Of a DNA stretch of 61,606 bases, positions 16,666 through 25,688 are shown one piece after another (the first letter of the stretch is position 1; each line of letters begins with the position of its first letter). The position numbers were made by a program, and so were the translations under genes. The DNA lies in the NCBI GenBank assembly GCA_020160875.1, contig JAIUPE010000007.1:1-61606 (forward strand), written 5' to 3'. The DNA comes from Pseudomonadota bacterium. Its GTDB lineage: Bacteria; Pseudomonadota; Alphaproteobacteria; Rhodospirillales; Rhodospirillaceae. The notes under the pieces were generated by a model, which saw only the letters and a program-made list of their open reading frames with translations, did no database searches and had not been told where the DNA came from.

Positions 16666-19659
16666 TTAATAAGCGAAGCGCGCGCCGATTCGGAACATCC
16701 GGCCGGTTCGATCGAAGTTGTCGTTATCGAGGCCGCCGTAAAAGCCGTTTTGGAGGCCGGCGGCGATCATCGGCGGATCGCGGTTGAGCGCATTCTGGAT
16801 GACCGCGTACATCGTGACGTGATCGTCCATGATTTTGTAGTTAGCCGCGAGATCGATGTACTGCACCGCGCCGATGCTGTTCTGATTAATCGTCGGCGCC
16901 GTTGCGGTCGACGCGGGACATCCGGACGAACAGACAACAAACGCGTTGTTGTAGACGCCTGAGCCCGTGCCGCGCCACGTCACCGTGCCCGAGAAGGCTT
17001 CCAGGGTGTAGGTGAACGACGTCGTCCAACGGAAGTGCGGCGTCGCGAGGCCCGGCGACAAACCAATACCGCCGCTGTCCGGCATCACGCCGGCGCCCTT
17101 GATAATCGTGGTCACGTTGGTGACGGGATCCGTATCGCTCGTATCCAGCTTAAAGACGTAGTTCGCAAGACCGCGTAGCGCGACTTCGCCGTTCATGCCG
17201 TCGATGATCCGGTCGAGCGGCGTGTTGTAGGCGAACTCGAAATCGAGCCCGTCCGTCTTCTGGGTCAGCACGTTCTGAGGCTGGACCGCCATAAACGTAA
17301 TCGGTCCGACGGTTTGACCGGCGGGCACTGGGCCGCGCTGAATGCCCGCGCACAGCGATGTGACGCCAGCGAAGCAGCGATTGAGCACGCGTTGCCCATC
17401 AAGGGTGGTAATCGCGTCCTTGATGTGGATCCGATAGTAGTCGAGCGAGGCGGTGAAGCCGTCCAGCCAGCCCGGCGAGTACACGAGGCCTAGCCCTGTC
17501 GTATCGGCTTTCTCCGGCTGCAGGTTGGGATTGCCGACGTCGGCCGAAACGATGGTAACGCTTTCGTTGTTGCGGAACGGATCGTTCACATTCCCCGTTC
17601 CGGCGCGGCCCTGATTGAACAGATCCCCCAGGTTCGGCGCACGAATGTCCCGCGACTGCGTAACGCGTAAGGTCAGGTCGCTTGTCGGAACATAGATCAA
17701 CCCGGCTTTCCAGGTCAGATTAAAGCCCGACTCACTGTACTGCGCGCCGCGCACCGCGGCGTTCAGTTCCAGCGAATCCGCCCACGACTCTTCCTTCGCC
17801 AAGGGCACGACGGTTTCGACGAAACCTTCGGTCACATGCCATTGTGCATTTGTGGCGATGTAGTTCCCGGCGAAGTACCGGCGTGCCACGTCGTCGGTGC
17901 TGGCCAAGCCGCGTACTTTTTCTTTACGGTGCTCGCCGCCGAACGCGAGCGACACCGGGCCCGCCCAAGTTGAGAAGGGCTCCCCGGTGAGGCTCGCGGA
18001 CATCACGTCCTGCGAGAGGATCGTGATGGCATAACCGGGTCGCGGCGCAAGGTATTTCCATTCCGTCGGTCCGTTCACGTTCGTCCCGAAGATATTGTAC
18101 GGGATGCACCCATCGTTTGGGTTGGTGAGGGTCGACCGGCAGACGATCGATCCGTTGGCAGGATTGCGTACGGCATCGATGGCCTGGTTGAGTCGCGCGG
18201 GCTGAATATTGTCCGGAGAGCGTGTCGAGTTGTGCGTGGAGCTGCGTGCGTAGTAGGCGTCCCACTTCCAATTTGCATCCGCGACGTTGAAATTGCCTTC
18301 TAAGCCGGCGACATAGCGGCGCAGCGTGCGCCCGTTGTCCGCCTTGATGTCGATCGGCGTGTTGCCGGTCGCGGGATCGGTGATCGACGAGCGCGGTCCG
18401 GCAGCCATGAACGAGCCCATCGTCAGGCTGGCGACGCCGAGCGTCGTCATCTGCGAGCGGATGTTCTCGGGCAGGAAAGCGTTGTCGACGCGCACGTTGA
18501 TGTTGCCGAGACGGAAGTCCGGGACCAGCGATCTGTTCAGCGCGTGGGTATAGGCCCAGGAAATCTCGGTATAGACGTTGACGTTGTCGGCGAGGTCATA
18601 GCTCAACCGGTTGAAAATGTTTGTCCGCTGAACCTCAAGATCGAGCGACGGCCATTTCCAGATATTGGATTGATCGTAGTCGCCGCCGACCATCTGCAAT
18701 CCCGAGATCTGACCGAAACGGAACGGCGCCTGCTTGCCGTCGGCCAGGAACTGAATACCGCGGAACGGCGAGTTCGTGCCGTTCAGGTTGTCGCTTAGGA
18801 TCAGGCCGCCCGCCGTGGCGTTCGATAGACCCACCGGGCCTGTGATGATGTATTGGGGCTGCCCGTTGCCGGCGACATAGGCCGGATTGACAATCAGCGC
18901 CGTCGAGTATTTTGGATCGTTCCAAGGGCGTGGATTGCCGACGATGCCGGCGGAGAACGTGTGTTCGCCGAATAACAGGATATGGCCCCGTCCGCCCGCG
19001 AACGGCGTGCCGCCGGTCAGGCTCAGCTTATAGTTCTCGTCATCGCCGTAAGTCGTGACGCCGCCCTGAATCTCACCTTTGATGCCGGTGTATTCGCGGT
19101 CCAGCACGAAGTTCACCACGCCGGCCAAGGCGTCCGAACCATAAACGGCCGACGCACCGCCCGTCACAACATCGACGCGGGATACAAGGCCGCCGGGAAA
19201 TCCATTGATATCCGGTGTCGAGCCGTTGTTCTCGAAGCCGGCGAGAGTCGCGCCGACGATGCGCTTTCCATCGAGCAGCACGAGTGTGCGCACCGCGCTT
19301 AACGCGCGCAGGTTCAGCTGATTCACGCCGCCAGTTCCCGAGCTCACGTTGGTGCTGGCGTTGGTGGTTCCGAGGCTGCCTTGCAAGGCCGGCAGGCGGT
19401 TCACAGCGTCCGCGATGTTGGGCGTGGAGATCACATTCAAGTCGTCCGAGCTCAGCACGGAAACTGGCGTTGGCGCTTCAAACCCATCGCGCACGATGCG
19501 CGATCCGGTGACAACGATTTCGTCAAGCGACGCAGGTTCGCCTTGCGCCGTTTGCGTTTGCGCGAAGCTTTGCGTTGGCGTGGCCAAGGCGAGCAGAGCC
19601 GCGGCGGCCGTGGTGGAAAGTAGATTTTTGGCAAAGACAGATTTTAAGTGCGCATGCAT
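16666..19659 (-). CDS. TonB-dependent outer-membrane receptor
   Basis: The ATG at 19659 follows a clear GGGAGGG site seven bases upstream. The 997-residue protein has a signal peptide (about 1-34, ending SFA-Q), a TonB box (LDEIVVTGSRI, about 45-55), a plug domain (about 60-190 with ALAGVVNFV and GGASAVYGSDAL) and a long beta barrel ending in an aromatic residue (RIGARFAY). This EIVVTG-type box and ~1000-residue length are typical of the expanded receptor families of Caulobacter-like and sphingomonad bacteria, which take up siderophores, carbohydrates or peptides. The substrate is not readable and no dedicated uptake operon is adjacent. Monocistronic: hairpin at its 3' end and 220 bases before the next gene upstream. 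Confidence 0.92.
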   Translation of the reverse strand: MHAHLKSVFAKNLLSTTAAAALLALATPTQSFAQTQTAQGEPASLDEIVVTGSRIVRDGFEAPTPVSVLSSDDLNVISTPNIADAVNRLPALQGSLGTTNASTNVSSGTGGVNQLNLRALSAVRTLVLLDGKRIVGATLAGFENNGSTPDINGFPGGLVSRVDVVTGGASAVYGSDALAGVVNFVLDREYTGIKGEIQGGVTTYGDDENYKLSLTGGTPFAGGRGHILLFGEHTFSAGIVGNPRPWNDPKYSTALIVNPAYVAGNGQPQYIITGPVGLSNATAGGLILSDNLNGTNSPFRGIQFLADGKQAPFRFGQISGLQMVGGDYDQSNIWKWPSLDLEVQRTNIFNRLSYDLADNVNVYTEISWAYTHALNRSLVPDFRLGNINVRVDNAFLPENIRSQMTTLGVASLTMGSFMAAGPRSSITDPATGNTPIDIKADNGRTLRRYVAGLEGNFNVADANWKWDAYYARSSTHNSTRSPDNIQPARLNQAIDAVRNPANGSIVCRSTLTNPNDGCIPYNIFGTNVNGPTEWKYLAPRPGYAITILSQDVMSASLTGEPFSTWAGPVSLAFGGEHRKEKVRGLASTDDVARRYFAGNYIATNAQWHVTEGFVETVVPLAKEESWADSLELNAAVRGAQYSESGFNLTWKAGLIYVPTSDLTLRVTQSRDIRAPNLGDLFNQGRAGTGNVNDPFRNNESVTIVSADVGNPNLQPEKADTTGLGLVYSPGWLDGFTASLDYYRIHIKDAITTLDGQRVLNRCFAGVTSLCAGIQRGPVPAGQTVGPITFMAVQPQNVLTQKTDGLDFEFAYNTPLDRIIDGMNGEVALRGLANYVFKLDTSDTDPVTNVTTIIKGAGVMPDSGGIGLSPGLATPHFRWTTSFTYTLEAFSGTVTWRGTGSGVYNNAFVVCSSGCPASTATAPTINQNSIGAVQYIDLAANYKIMDDHVTMYAVIQNALNRDPPMIAAGLQNGFYGGLDNDNFDRTGRMFRIGARFAY

Positions 19660-19879
19660 CAGAGTTCCCTCCCAGGAAGCTGTGAATTCCGAACTCAATT
19701 TCTCTAAAGGGTGAAACCAACCATTAATCCCCCCGTCCTTGTAACACGCCCCGAGGCAAAACCTTCGTATATGATTGGAATTACGTACGATTCCGCATTG
19801 CGATAGCGCGCTTCCCCAACGAGCTTCATCGCAGCCCTCACGCGATTATTTTTGAATAAACTAATGAGATCAGAAGGCG

Positions 19880-20866
19880 TTAGGGCGCGACGGGGTACGG
19901 TCCTTCTGCGAACGCCGTCGCGTGATAACCCTTGCTGCTGATCTCGGCGGCCAGCGGGCTGCGGAAGTCCCGGCCCGTGCGCAAGGCGTCCAGCGCCTGA
20001 ATAAAATCATATCCCGGTTCCCAGCCGAGGGCGCCGCGCGCGGCCGCGTTCACATAGACGCGGTCGATCGATGGAAACATCTTCCAGCCGCGCCGTGCAT
20101 AGATTTGGGCGGCTTCCGGGAACAGGCGCGTCACGACCCCGCGCGCATCGCGGCGGAGCTCGGCAAGATCATCGGTGGAAAAGGGCGTTGTCGCCGAGAT
20201 GATGTAGCTGCCAAACCCGAGGGCGGGTGCCCGCGTGGCGGCGAGCAGGTGCGCGTTCACGATGTCCGCGACGTCGGCGCGCCGATGCAGCAGTTCGTTC
20301 ACTTGCATATTGGGCGTTTGATAGGCGCCACGCATCTTTTCATTGTCGTCGGCCTCTGGGAAGAAGCGCGATGTGCGAAGAACCACGACCGGCATGCGGT
20401 CCCGCCGCGCGAACAATTCGCACAGCTGCTCGGCGGCGATTTTGGTGGCGCCGTAGATGTTCTTCGGGACGGGAGCGGTCTGCTCGGTGATCCACGCGGC
20501 TGGCGCGCCGGCTGGCGGGGTCAGCGCGGACCCGAAGGCGCTGGTTGTGCTTGTGAAGACGAAAGCGTCGACGCCGGCTTTCGCGGCTTCTTCCAGCAGG
20601 CAAAGCGTGCCGGCGACATTGGTGTCTATGAAATCCTGTTGGCTATGGGTGCCGACGTGAGGCTTGTGGAGCGCCGCCGTATGAAGGACGGTGCGAACGC
20701 CGTCCATGCAGTTGCGCACGAGTCCGCGGTCGCCGATCGAGCCGATATGGTCGGTGAACGGCGATGATTTCAGATCGAGGCCCCGTGCGGCGCGGCCGTC
20801 GCGGCGCAGGGAGCGCATCAGTGCTTCTCCCAGATGTCCCGCACTGCCGGTGACAAGCACAGTCAT
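19880..20866 (-). CDS. NAD-dependent epimerase/dehydratase family protein
   Basis: The 328-residue extended SDR opens with a Rossmann motif (VTGSAGHLGEAL, about 5-16). It has a TSTTSAFG segment with catalytic Ser/Thr and YGATK as the YxxxK motif (about 138-142). The middle contains a substrate-region helix bundle and the C-terminus has a typical GWEPGYDF segment. Enzymes of this type modify nucleotide sugars or other carbonyl substrates; the specific reaction is unclear. It stands alone on the minus strand, 321 bases from the divergent methyltransferase gene. The start at ATG 20866 gives the nucleotide-binding strand right at the N-terminus, as expected. Confidence 0.82.
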   Translation of the reverse strand: MTVLVTGSAGHLGEALMRSLRRDGRAARGLDLKSSPFTDHIGSIGDRGLVRNCMDGVRTVLHTAALHKPHVGTHSQQDFIDTNVAGTLCLLEEAAKAGVDAFVFTSTTSAFGSALTPPAGAPAAWITEQTAPVPKNIYGATKIAAEQLCELFARRDRMPVVVLRTSRFFPEADDNEKMRGAYQTPNMQVNELLHRRADVADIVNAHLLAATRAPALGFGSYIISATTPFSTDDLAELRRDARGVVTRLFPEAAQIYARRGWKMFPSIDRVYVNAAARGALGWEPGYDFIQALDALRTGRDFRSPLAAEISSKGYHATAFAEGPYPVAP

Positions 20867-21187
20867 TTTAGAAGGCCTTCAAGATCGTCAATGCCAACCG
20901 GTCCGCGCACGGACTGCTGCAGGTCTGCGCTGTGTCGCCGTGATAGCGCAGGTCGAAGGTTAGTCCAATCGCTTCCGCCACGAGACCGGCCTGCATTAGA
21001 CATAGTCGGCGCCGGCGGGGCTGGCATCGAGAGTCAAACTAAAGACTGCGCCGAGGACGGGACGCATCAAACGTGCGCGAGGCAAAGCAGGGTGCAAGAA
21101 AAGCTATCCTTGATTTTCGACCTTCGCGCGCCATTATTGGTTTCTCTTCCGGGGCCAGCAAGAGGCTCCGCAACAAAGGTTTGTGTC
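20867..21187. other. Divergent intergenic region
   Basis: The 321 bases between the SDR start and the methyltransferase GTG hold no gene I can support; the plus-strand frame is open through it but the peptide is Arg/Pro-rich and unlike a protein. It should contain two divergent promoters, but I see no convincing -35/-10 pair. Confidence 0.4.
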
Positions 21188-21973
21188 GTGGCGGAGTTCA
21201 ATCAGGTTTACGCGCGCGCGTCGTACTACGACATCGCTTTTCGCCGCGATATCGATCCCGAAGTCACCTTCATCATGGAAGAGTATCAACGCCTGAACGG
21301 GCGCCCGCTCTCCTCGGTGCTCGAGATCGCGTGCGGGCCGGGCTATCACGTCTGCGCTTTTGTGAAGCGTGGCGTATGGGCCATCGGTCTCGACCTGCGC
21401 CCCGAAATGATCGCGTTCGCGAAAGGCTATGCGAGCAGCCAAGGCGTTGAAGCGGAGTGGATCGCCGCGGACATGCGGGGTTTTTCGCTTTCCAAGCCCG
21501 TCGATGCGATCATCACGATGTACGACAGCATCGATTGTCTCGCGACCGGCGATGACCTTGTCGACCATTTCCGCACGGTGGCCAGGAATCTTACGCCCGG
21601 CGGGATTTATCTGTTCGAGGTCACGCACCCGCGTGACTGCTCGATGTTCAATTATGGATCTTATAAATACGAAGGCGAGCGCGACGGCACGAAGGTGGAG
21701 ATCATCTGGGCTGTCAACGATCCGGTTCCCGATCCCATCACCCAGATCGCCGAGGTCGAGACGATCCTGCGCGTGACCGAGAACGACCGTGTGATGGAAT
21801 TCCGCGACAAGGCGCGCGAGCGTTTCACCATGCCGCAGGAATTCATGGCTTTGATCAAGCTCGCCGGCGGTCTCGACGTCGTCGAGGTGTACGGCGATTT
21901 CGTTCAAGGTTTGCGCATGGATAATTCGCCCGCCTCGCGCCGCATGATTTTTGTTTTACGGAAGCCGGCTTAG
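21188..21973 (+). CDS. Class I SAM-dependent methyltransferase
   Basis: I place the start at GTG 21188, preceded by AAAGG at 21175-21179; the open frame further upstream is not protein-like. The 261-residue product has motif I (VLEIACGPGYHVCAF, about 45-59), an acidic post-I residue (GLDLRPEMI) and motif II/III (DAIITMYDSIDCL, then LTPGGIYLFEVTHP). The C-terminal half has beta strands typical of small-molecule methyltransferases. The substrate is unknown. Five bases later the SET-domain gene starts, so the two are very probably co-transcribed and may modify the same target. Confidence 0.85.
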   Translation: MAEFNQVYARASYYDIAFRRDIDPEVTFIMEEYQRLNGRPLSSVLEIACGPGYHVCAFVKRGVWAIGLDLRPEMIAFAKGYASSQGVEAEWIAADMRGFSLSKPVDAIITMYDSIDCLATGDDLVDHFRTVARNLTPGGIYLFEVTHPRDCSMFNYGSYKYEGERDGTKVEIIWAVNDPVPDPITQIAEVETILRVTENDRVMEFRDKARERFTMPQEFMALIKLAGGLDVVEVYGDFVQGLRMDNSPASRRMIFVLRKPA

Positions 21974-21977
21974 TCCG

Positions 21978-22523
21978 ATGAGCGCCTCGAGCGAGCTGCC
22001 GTCTCACGCCAATTATCTGTCGCCGAAGCTGACGGTGCGCGATTGCGTGGATAAACCCGGCCGCGGCGTTTACGCCGTCGAGCCCGTGGGCAAGGGCGAG
22101 CTGGTGGCGGTCTGGGGCGGACGCATCGTCACACAAGCGGTCGCCGAAGCTTTGCCGTCCGAAATTCGCCGCTACGTCGTGCAAGTCGAAGAGGCGCAGT
22201 TTCTTGCGCCCGTGGAACCCATCGACGCCGCCGAACTCATCAATCACTGTTGCCAACCCAACTGCGGGCTGAGTGGCCAGATTGCGCTTGTGGCGTTGCG
22301 TTCCATCCGGCCGGGCGAAGAGATTACCTTCGACTACGGGACGACGGACTCCAGCGCGTTCCTGTCTTTCTCCGTCGCCTGCGGCAAGTCGCCCTGCCGC
22401 AAGCGTCTGCGCCCCGACGATTGGCAGCGCCCGGACGTGCAGGACGTCAATCGTGGCCACTTCTCGCCCTATCTTCAGCGCCGCATCGACGAGGATGCGA
22501 AGCTCATCCAGGTCGCCGAATAG
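21978..22523 (+). CDS. SET-domain protein (putative lysine methyltransferase)
   Basis: The start is ATG 21978, four bases after the methyltransferase stop. The 181-residue protein is almost entirely a SET domain: GRGVYAVEPVGKGELV near the N-terminus, LINHCCQPNC (the NHxCxPNC pseudoknot motif) at about 87-96 and PGEEITFDYG at about 112-121. A cysteine-containing post-SET-like stretch follows (VACGKSPCRKRL). SET enzymes transfer methyl groups from SAM to lysine; the bacterial targets are mostly unknown. All core motifs look intact, so activity is expected. The gene converges on the HEAT/cNMP transporter gene with a two-base gap. Confidence 0.88.
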   Translation: MSASSELPSHANYLSPKLTVRDCVDKPGRGVYAVEPVGKGELVAVWGGRIVTQAVAEALPSEIRRYVVQVEEAQFLAPVEPIDAAELINHCCQPNCGLSGQIALVALRSIRPGEEITFDYGTTDSSAFLSFSVACGKSPCRKRLRPDDWQRPDVQDVNRGHFSPYLQRRIDEDAKLIQVAE

Positions 22524-22525
22524 CT

Positions 22526-25500
22526 TTAGGCCGCCGCTAGCAGGCGATTGGTTTCGCGCAAGCGCGCCCCGAACATTTTGCAGATGTGAAACAGGACTTC
22601 CGGCCGCTGCATCACCAACGTTGAGAATCGGTCGCGGTCGAGGGTCAGAAGCGTGGTGTCGGCAAGGGCGATGATGCTGGCGGAACGCGGTTGATCGTCG
22701 AACAGCGCCATTTCGCCGAAGAACTCACCTTCCCCAAGCTGCGCGACTTCCTTCTGTTCCGCGCCGATACGTACAGAAGCCTTGCCGCTTGCCAGGATGA
22801 AGAGTGCGGCGCCGCTTTCACCTTCATTTACGATGGTTTCTCCGGCGAGATAACTGTCATTCCCGAGCGCTTCATCGACCGAGAGCAGGTCATCGAGGGA
22901 CAGACCCTCGAAGAGGGGAATGGTTTTTAGGAAGATCAAGCGGCTCATGATGGCCTCCTTGTCCTTGGTGCTGACGGTCTCAATGGCGTTTTGAACGATG
23001 GGATCGATGTCGCTCGCGACGGTAAGCCCGAACTCCACGCCGGTGAGGATGGCGCCCGCGCGCATCCAGCGGTTCGAATCCTCGAGGGCGTTCTCGGCGA
23101 CTTTCTCGAGTTCGTCGGCGGTGCTGTGGCCGCGCCGGCTGGCGGTGGCGTCCATGCCGCCTTCCAGAAGCGGTAGAAGCGGCAGCACAAAGCGGCGGTG
23201 GCCGATGGACGCCACCGTCTCAACGGCATTCGCGCGGCTGCGCGCATCGCCCCCAGCCATGATGCCGCGCATGGCCTGAAGCGTGCGGCGATAACCGAGC
23301 GCCGCGACAACGGCCAATGTCGTCTCGAACGCCTGGCGATTGCGATCGGCGAGCGCGGCGGCCAGCGGCGCCCAGCGGTCATTCGCGCGCGGCGGCGGCA
23401 GCATGGCGAGACGCTTTGCGTTGCGACGCAAGGTTTTGAAGTGACGCTCCTGTAAGTGCGCGTAGAGGATATCCTCGATCTCGGCTCCACCGATTCGTCC
23501 GGCCGATTCAATGGCGGCGGCTTCGATCAGATCGTCCCCGCGCGCGAGGCTGTCGCGTAACGTCGGCAGAGCCAAGGCGCCGAAGCTGGCCACCGCTTTT
23601 GCCGCCTGCAGGCGCACTTCCTGCAACGGATCGCCGAGCGCCTGGGCGAGCACGGGCAGAGCAAAACTGTCCTGGCGCGCGGCGAGCAAACGGCAAGCGG
23701 CGCGGCGCGCGGCGCCGCGCGCGATGTCTGTAACCGCGAGCGCCTCACGCGCCCACATGTCGGCTTCTGGCGGTGCGGCGGCGCCCAGCGCGGCGGCCGC
23801 GTCGAGAAGTTCGGGCAGGCTCGCCGCGGATGTTTCCCCGCGCAGCCGCATCAAAAGCGGCCGCAACGCAGGGTCCCGTGTGCGGCGCACGATATGGAGC
23901 ACGCGAATACGAAACCGTTCCGGCCCCGCCAGGAAGCGCGACAGCGAGTCTTGTTGCGCTTGACTGGGAGCTTGCCGACGAAGAATGGCGATCACAGCCA
24001 GGGCGGCGACCGTCGGCGCCGGGTCTGCGGCGAGATCGGCGAGGCGCATGTCATCCAGGGCGCCCGGTGCGTTCATCAACGCCTCGAGTGCAAGCGCGCG
24101 CACTCCGGCGTCTTCGGCTGCCGTCAACGCGACGAGCGCGCGTGTAGAGGTCTCGCTCGGATATCGATCGATCAAGGTGAGGAACAACGCGCTCACGGCT
24201 TCCTGGCGTTTGGCGAGAAGGCTCTCGATCTCGCCCAGGACCGTTCCCAAATCGCTGCGCACCGCGAGTTCGAGCCCGGTGCTCTGAGCCTTGGGGTCGC
24301 TACTGAGAAGCAGACGCCGAATATCGTCCTGAGGGATCTGCAGTTCGCGCGCGGTGGTATCGCCGAACTCCATCGCGCCGGCCCGCAGCATGTCGCGCAA
24401 CGCCTTGGGGTAGGCGTAGCGGATCGCGACGCCGCAGGCGAGGAACGCCAGAGCGAGGCCGAAGCCCACCCAGGTCACCATGCCTTGCGCGACATGGTCC
24501 TGTACCAGCCACAAGGCGCCGCCGGTTACCGCCATGGCGAAGGGGTAGACCAGGCCGTCATTGAAGATGCGCACCTTGCCGACAAAACGGTGTGGCATGG
24601 CGTTGTAATTCGAGACGAAAATCGGTGCGTCGACGCTATGCGCCCATGGATCGTAGACCACATGACCGTAGACGGCCGAGGGCAGGGTGAATGACGCGCC
24701 CAGCGCCCCGAAAGCGCTCACCGCCATCACCGGATAGACGATGTTCATGCGCGCGACGCCGAGGCGGTTCAGCAATGGCCCCGTGATCAATGTGCTGGTC
24801 AGGATGTTCAGGACATTGAGCGCGCCGTTCAGGATGCCGAGGAAACTTGTCAGGTCCTGTTCGTCCGGGAAACGCTCGGCGTAAATCACGAAGACCTGAT
24901 ACTCGATGACGCTCTGCACGACGATGTTGAGGAACACTCCGGCTGAAATCAACGCGACAATAGGGTAGCGCGCGACCAGCGGCGCGAAGGCCGCGAAGCT
25001 CTCCCGCAGGCTTTCGTCCTCCTGGGGCCCGGGTTCACCTAAAGGCTTCGTGCGCCGCCGCAGCACGATGAAAGCGCCCAGCGTCGCGGCCAGCAGGGCG
25101 GGCATGCCGAACAAAAGCGTGGCGGGGCTGAAACCTTCCGCGCCAAGGCCTGCAAGCGCGCCGCCGAAGAGGCCGCCAAGCGCCATTCCGACCGCCAGCG
25201 CCGTCGTGCTGCGGTTGGTCTCGACCGACGTGAAATAGTCCGCCACCAACACATAGAAGATGCTGTAGCTCGTCTGCTCGAACACGCTGATGACGATGTA
25301 CAGCCCGTAAATGAGGGCGAGCGATTCGGTATGCGCGGCGGCCGCGGCCAGCACCATGACGGCCGCGCCTCCGCCGAGAAACGTGGTGAATAGGGCCGCG
25401 CGTGACCAGCGGTCGATCAGCCGTGTGAACGCGATGGAGATCGGAATCGAGATGACGGCGTAGACGACGTAGTAGACCGGGATCGCGTCCGCGCCCGCGC

Positions 25501-25615
25501 GGTTCAGGAACAGCGCGGCGGCCAGGGTCGAGCCGTAGGTGTTGGCGGTCGCCAGGACGGTCGCCAGAAGAACAAAGCTTAGAATCCGGGGAGATAAACG
25601 TGCCACACCCACCAT
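22526..25615 (-). CDS. MFS/NTT-like transporter fused to HEAT repeats and a cNMP domain
   Basis: The 1029-residue protein has three regions. Residues about 1-410 form roughly twelve membrane helices of an MFS-like or ATP/ADP-translocase-like (NTT) carrier. Residues about 430-870 are alpha-helical HEAT-like repeats: many LxxAL pairs, plus segments such as DPLQEVRLQAAKAVASFG and ARSRANAVETVASIG. Residues about 890-1029 are a cyclic-nucleotide-binding domain with an intact phosphate-binding cassette (FFGEMALFDDQPRSASI). Nucleotide-transporter relatives carrying HEAT and cNMP extensions are known from free-living bacteria. What is moved here is unknown. A cAMP/cGMP-gated carrier is plausible. Start ATG 25615 is at the first membrane helix. 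Monocistronic. Confidence 0.85.
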   Translation of the reverse strand: MVGVARLSPRILSFVLLATVLATANTYGSTLAAALFLNRAGADAIPVYYVVYAVISIPISIAFTRLIDRWSRAALFTTFLGGGAAVMVLAAAAAHTESLALIYGLYIVISVFEQTSYSIFYVLVADYFTSVETNRSTTALAVGMALGGLFGGALAGLGAEGFSPATLLFGMPALLAATLGAFIVLRRRTKPLGEPGPQEDESLRESFAAFAPLVARYPIVALISAGVFLNIVVQSVIEYQVFVIYAERFPDEQDLTSFLGILNGALNVLNILTSTLITGPLLNRLGVARMNIVYPVMAVSAFGALGASFTLPSAVYGHVVYDPWAHSVDAPIFVSNYNAMPHRFVGKVRIFNDGLVYPFAMAVTGGALWLVQDHVAQGMVTWVGFGLALAFLACGVAIRYAYPKALRDMLRAGAMEFGDTTARELQIPQDDIRRLLLSSDPKAQSTGLELAVRSDLGTVLGEIESLLAKRQEAVSALFLTLIDRYPSETSTRALVALTAAEDAGVRALALEALMNAPGALDDMRLADLAADPAPTVAALAVIAILRRQAPSQAQQDSLSRFLAGPERFRIRVLHIVRRTRDPALRPLLMRLRGETSAASLPELLDAAAALGAAAPPEADMWAREALAVTDIARGAARRAACRLLAARQDSFALPVLAQALGDPLQEVRLQAAKAVASFGALALPTLRDSLARGDDLIEAAAIESAGRIGGAEIEDILYAHLQERHFKTLRRNAKRLAMLPPPRANDRWAPLAAALADRNRQAFETTLAVVAALGYRRTLQAMRGIMAGGDARSRANAVETVASIGHRRFVLPLLPLLEGGMDATASRRGHSTADELEKVAENALEDSNRWMRAGAILTGVEFGLTVASDIDPIVQNAIETVSTKDKEAIMSRLIFLKTIPLFEGLSLDDLLSVDEALGNDSYLAGETIVNEGESGAALFILASGKASVRIGAEQKEVAQLGEGEFFGEMALFDDQPRSASIIALADTTLLTLDRDRFSTLVMQRPEVLFHICKMFGARLRETNRLLAAA

Positions 25616-25653
25616 GGGGCGCGTTGTAGCAACATCCGGCGCGCGCGGCTACC

Positions 25654-25680
25654 GGGCGAGCGGAAGTTGTCCGCTCGCCC
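25654..25680. terminator. Strong hairpin between amidase and transporter genes
   Basis: A perfect 11-bp stem (25654-25664 and 25670-25680) with a 5-base loop lies in the 73-base gap downstream of the amidase gene. On the minus strand no T-run follows, so termination is uncertain; it could attenuate transcription into the transporter gene. Confidence 0.4.
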
Positions 25681-25688
25681 AGCCGATT

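Noticed and set aside
19777-19794. GGAAT-N8-ATTCC inverted repeat upstream of the TonB receptor as an operator
   Set aside because: Five-base arms are too short to stand out and no regulator gene is adjacent.
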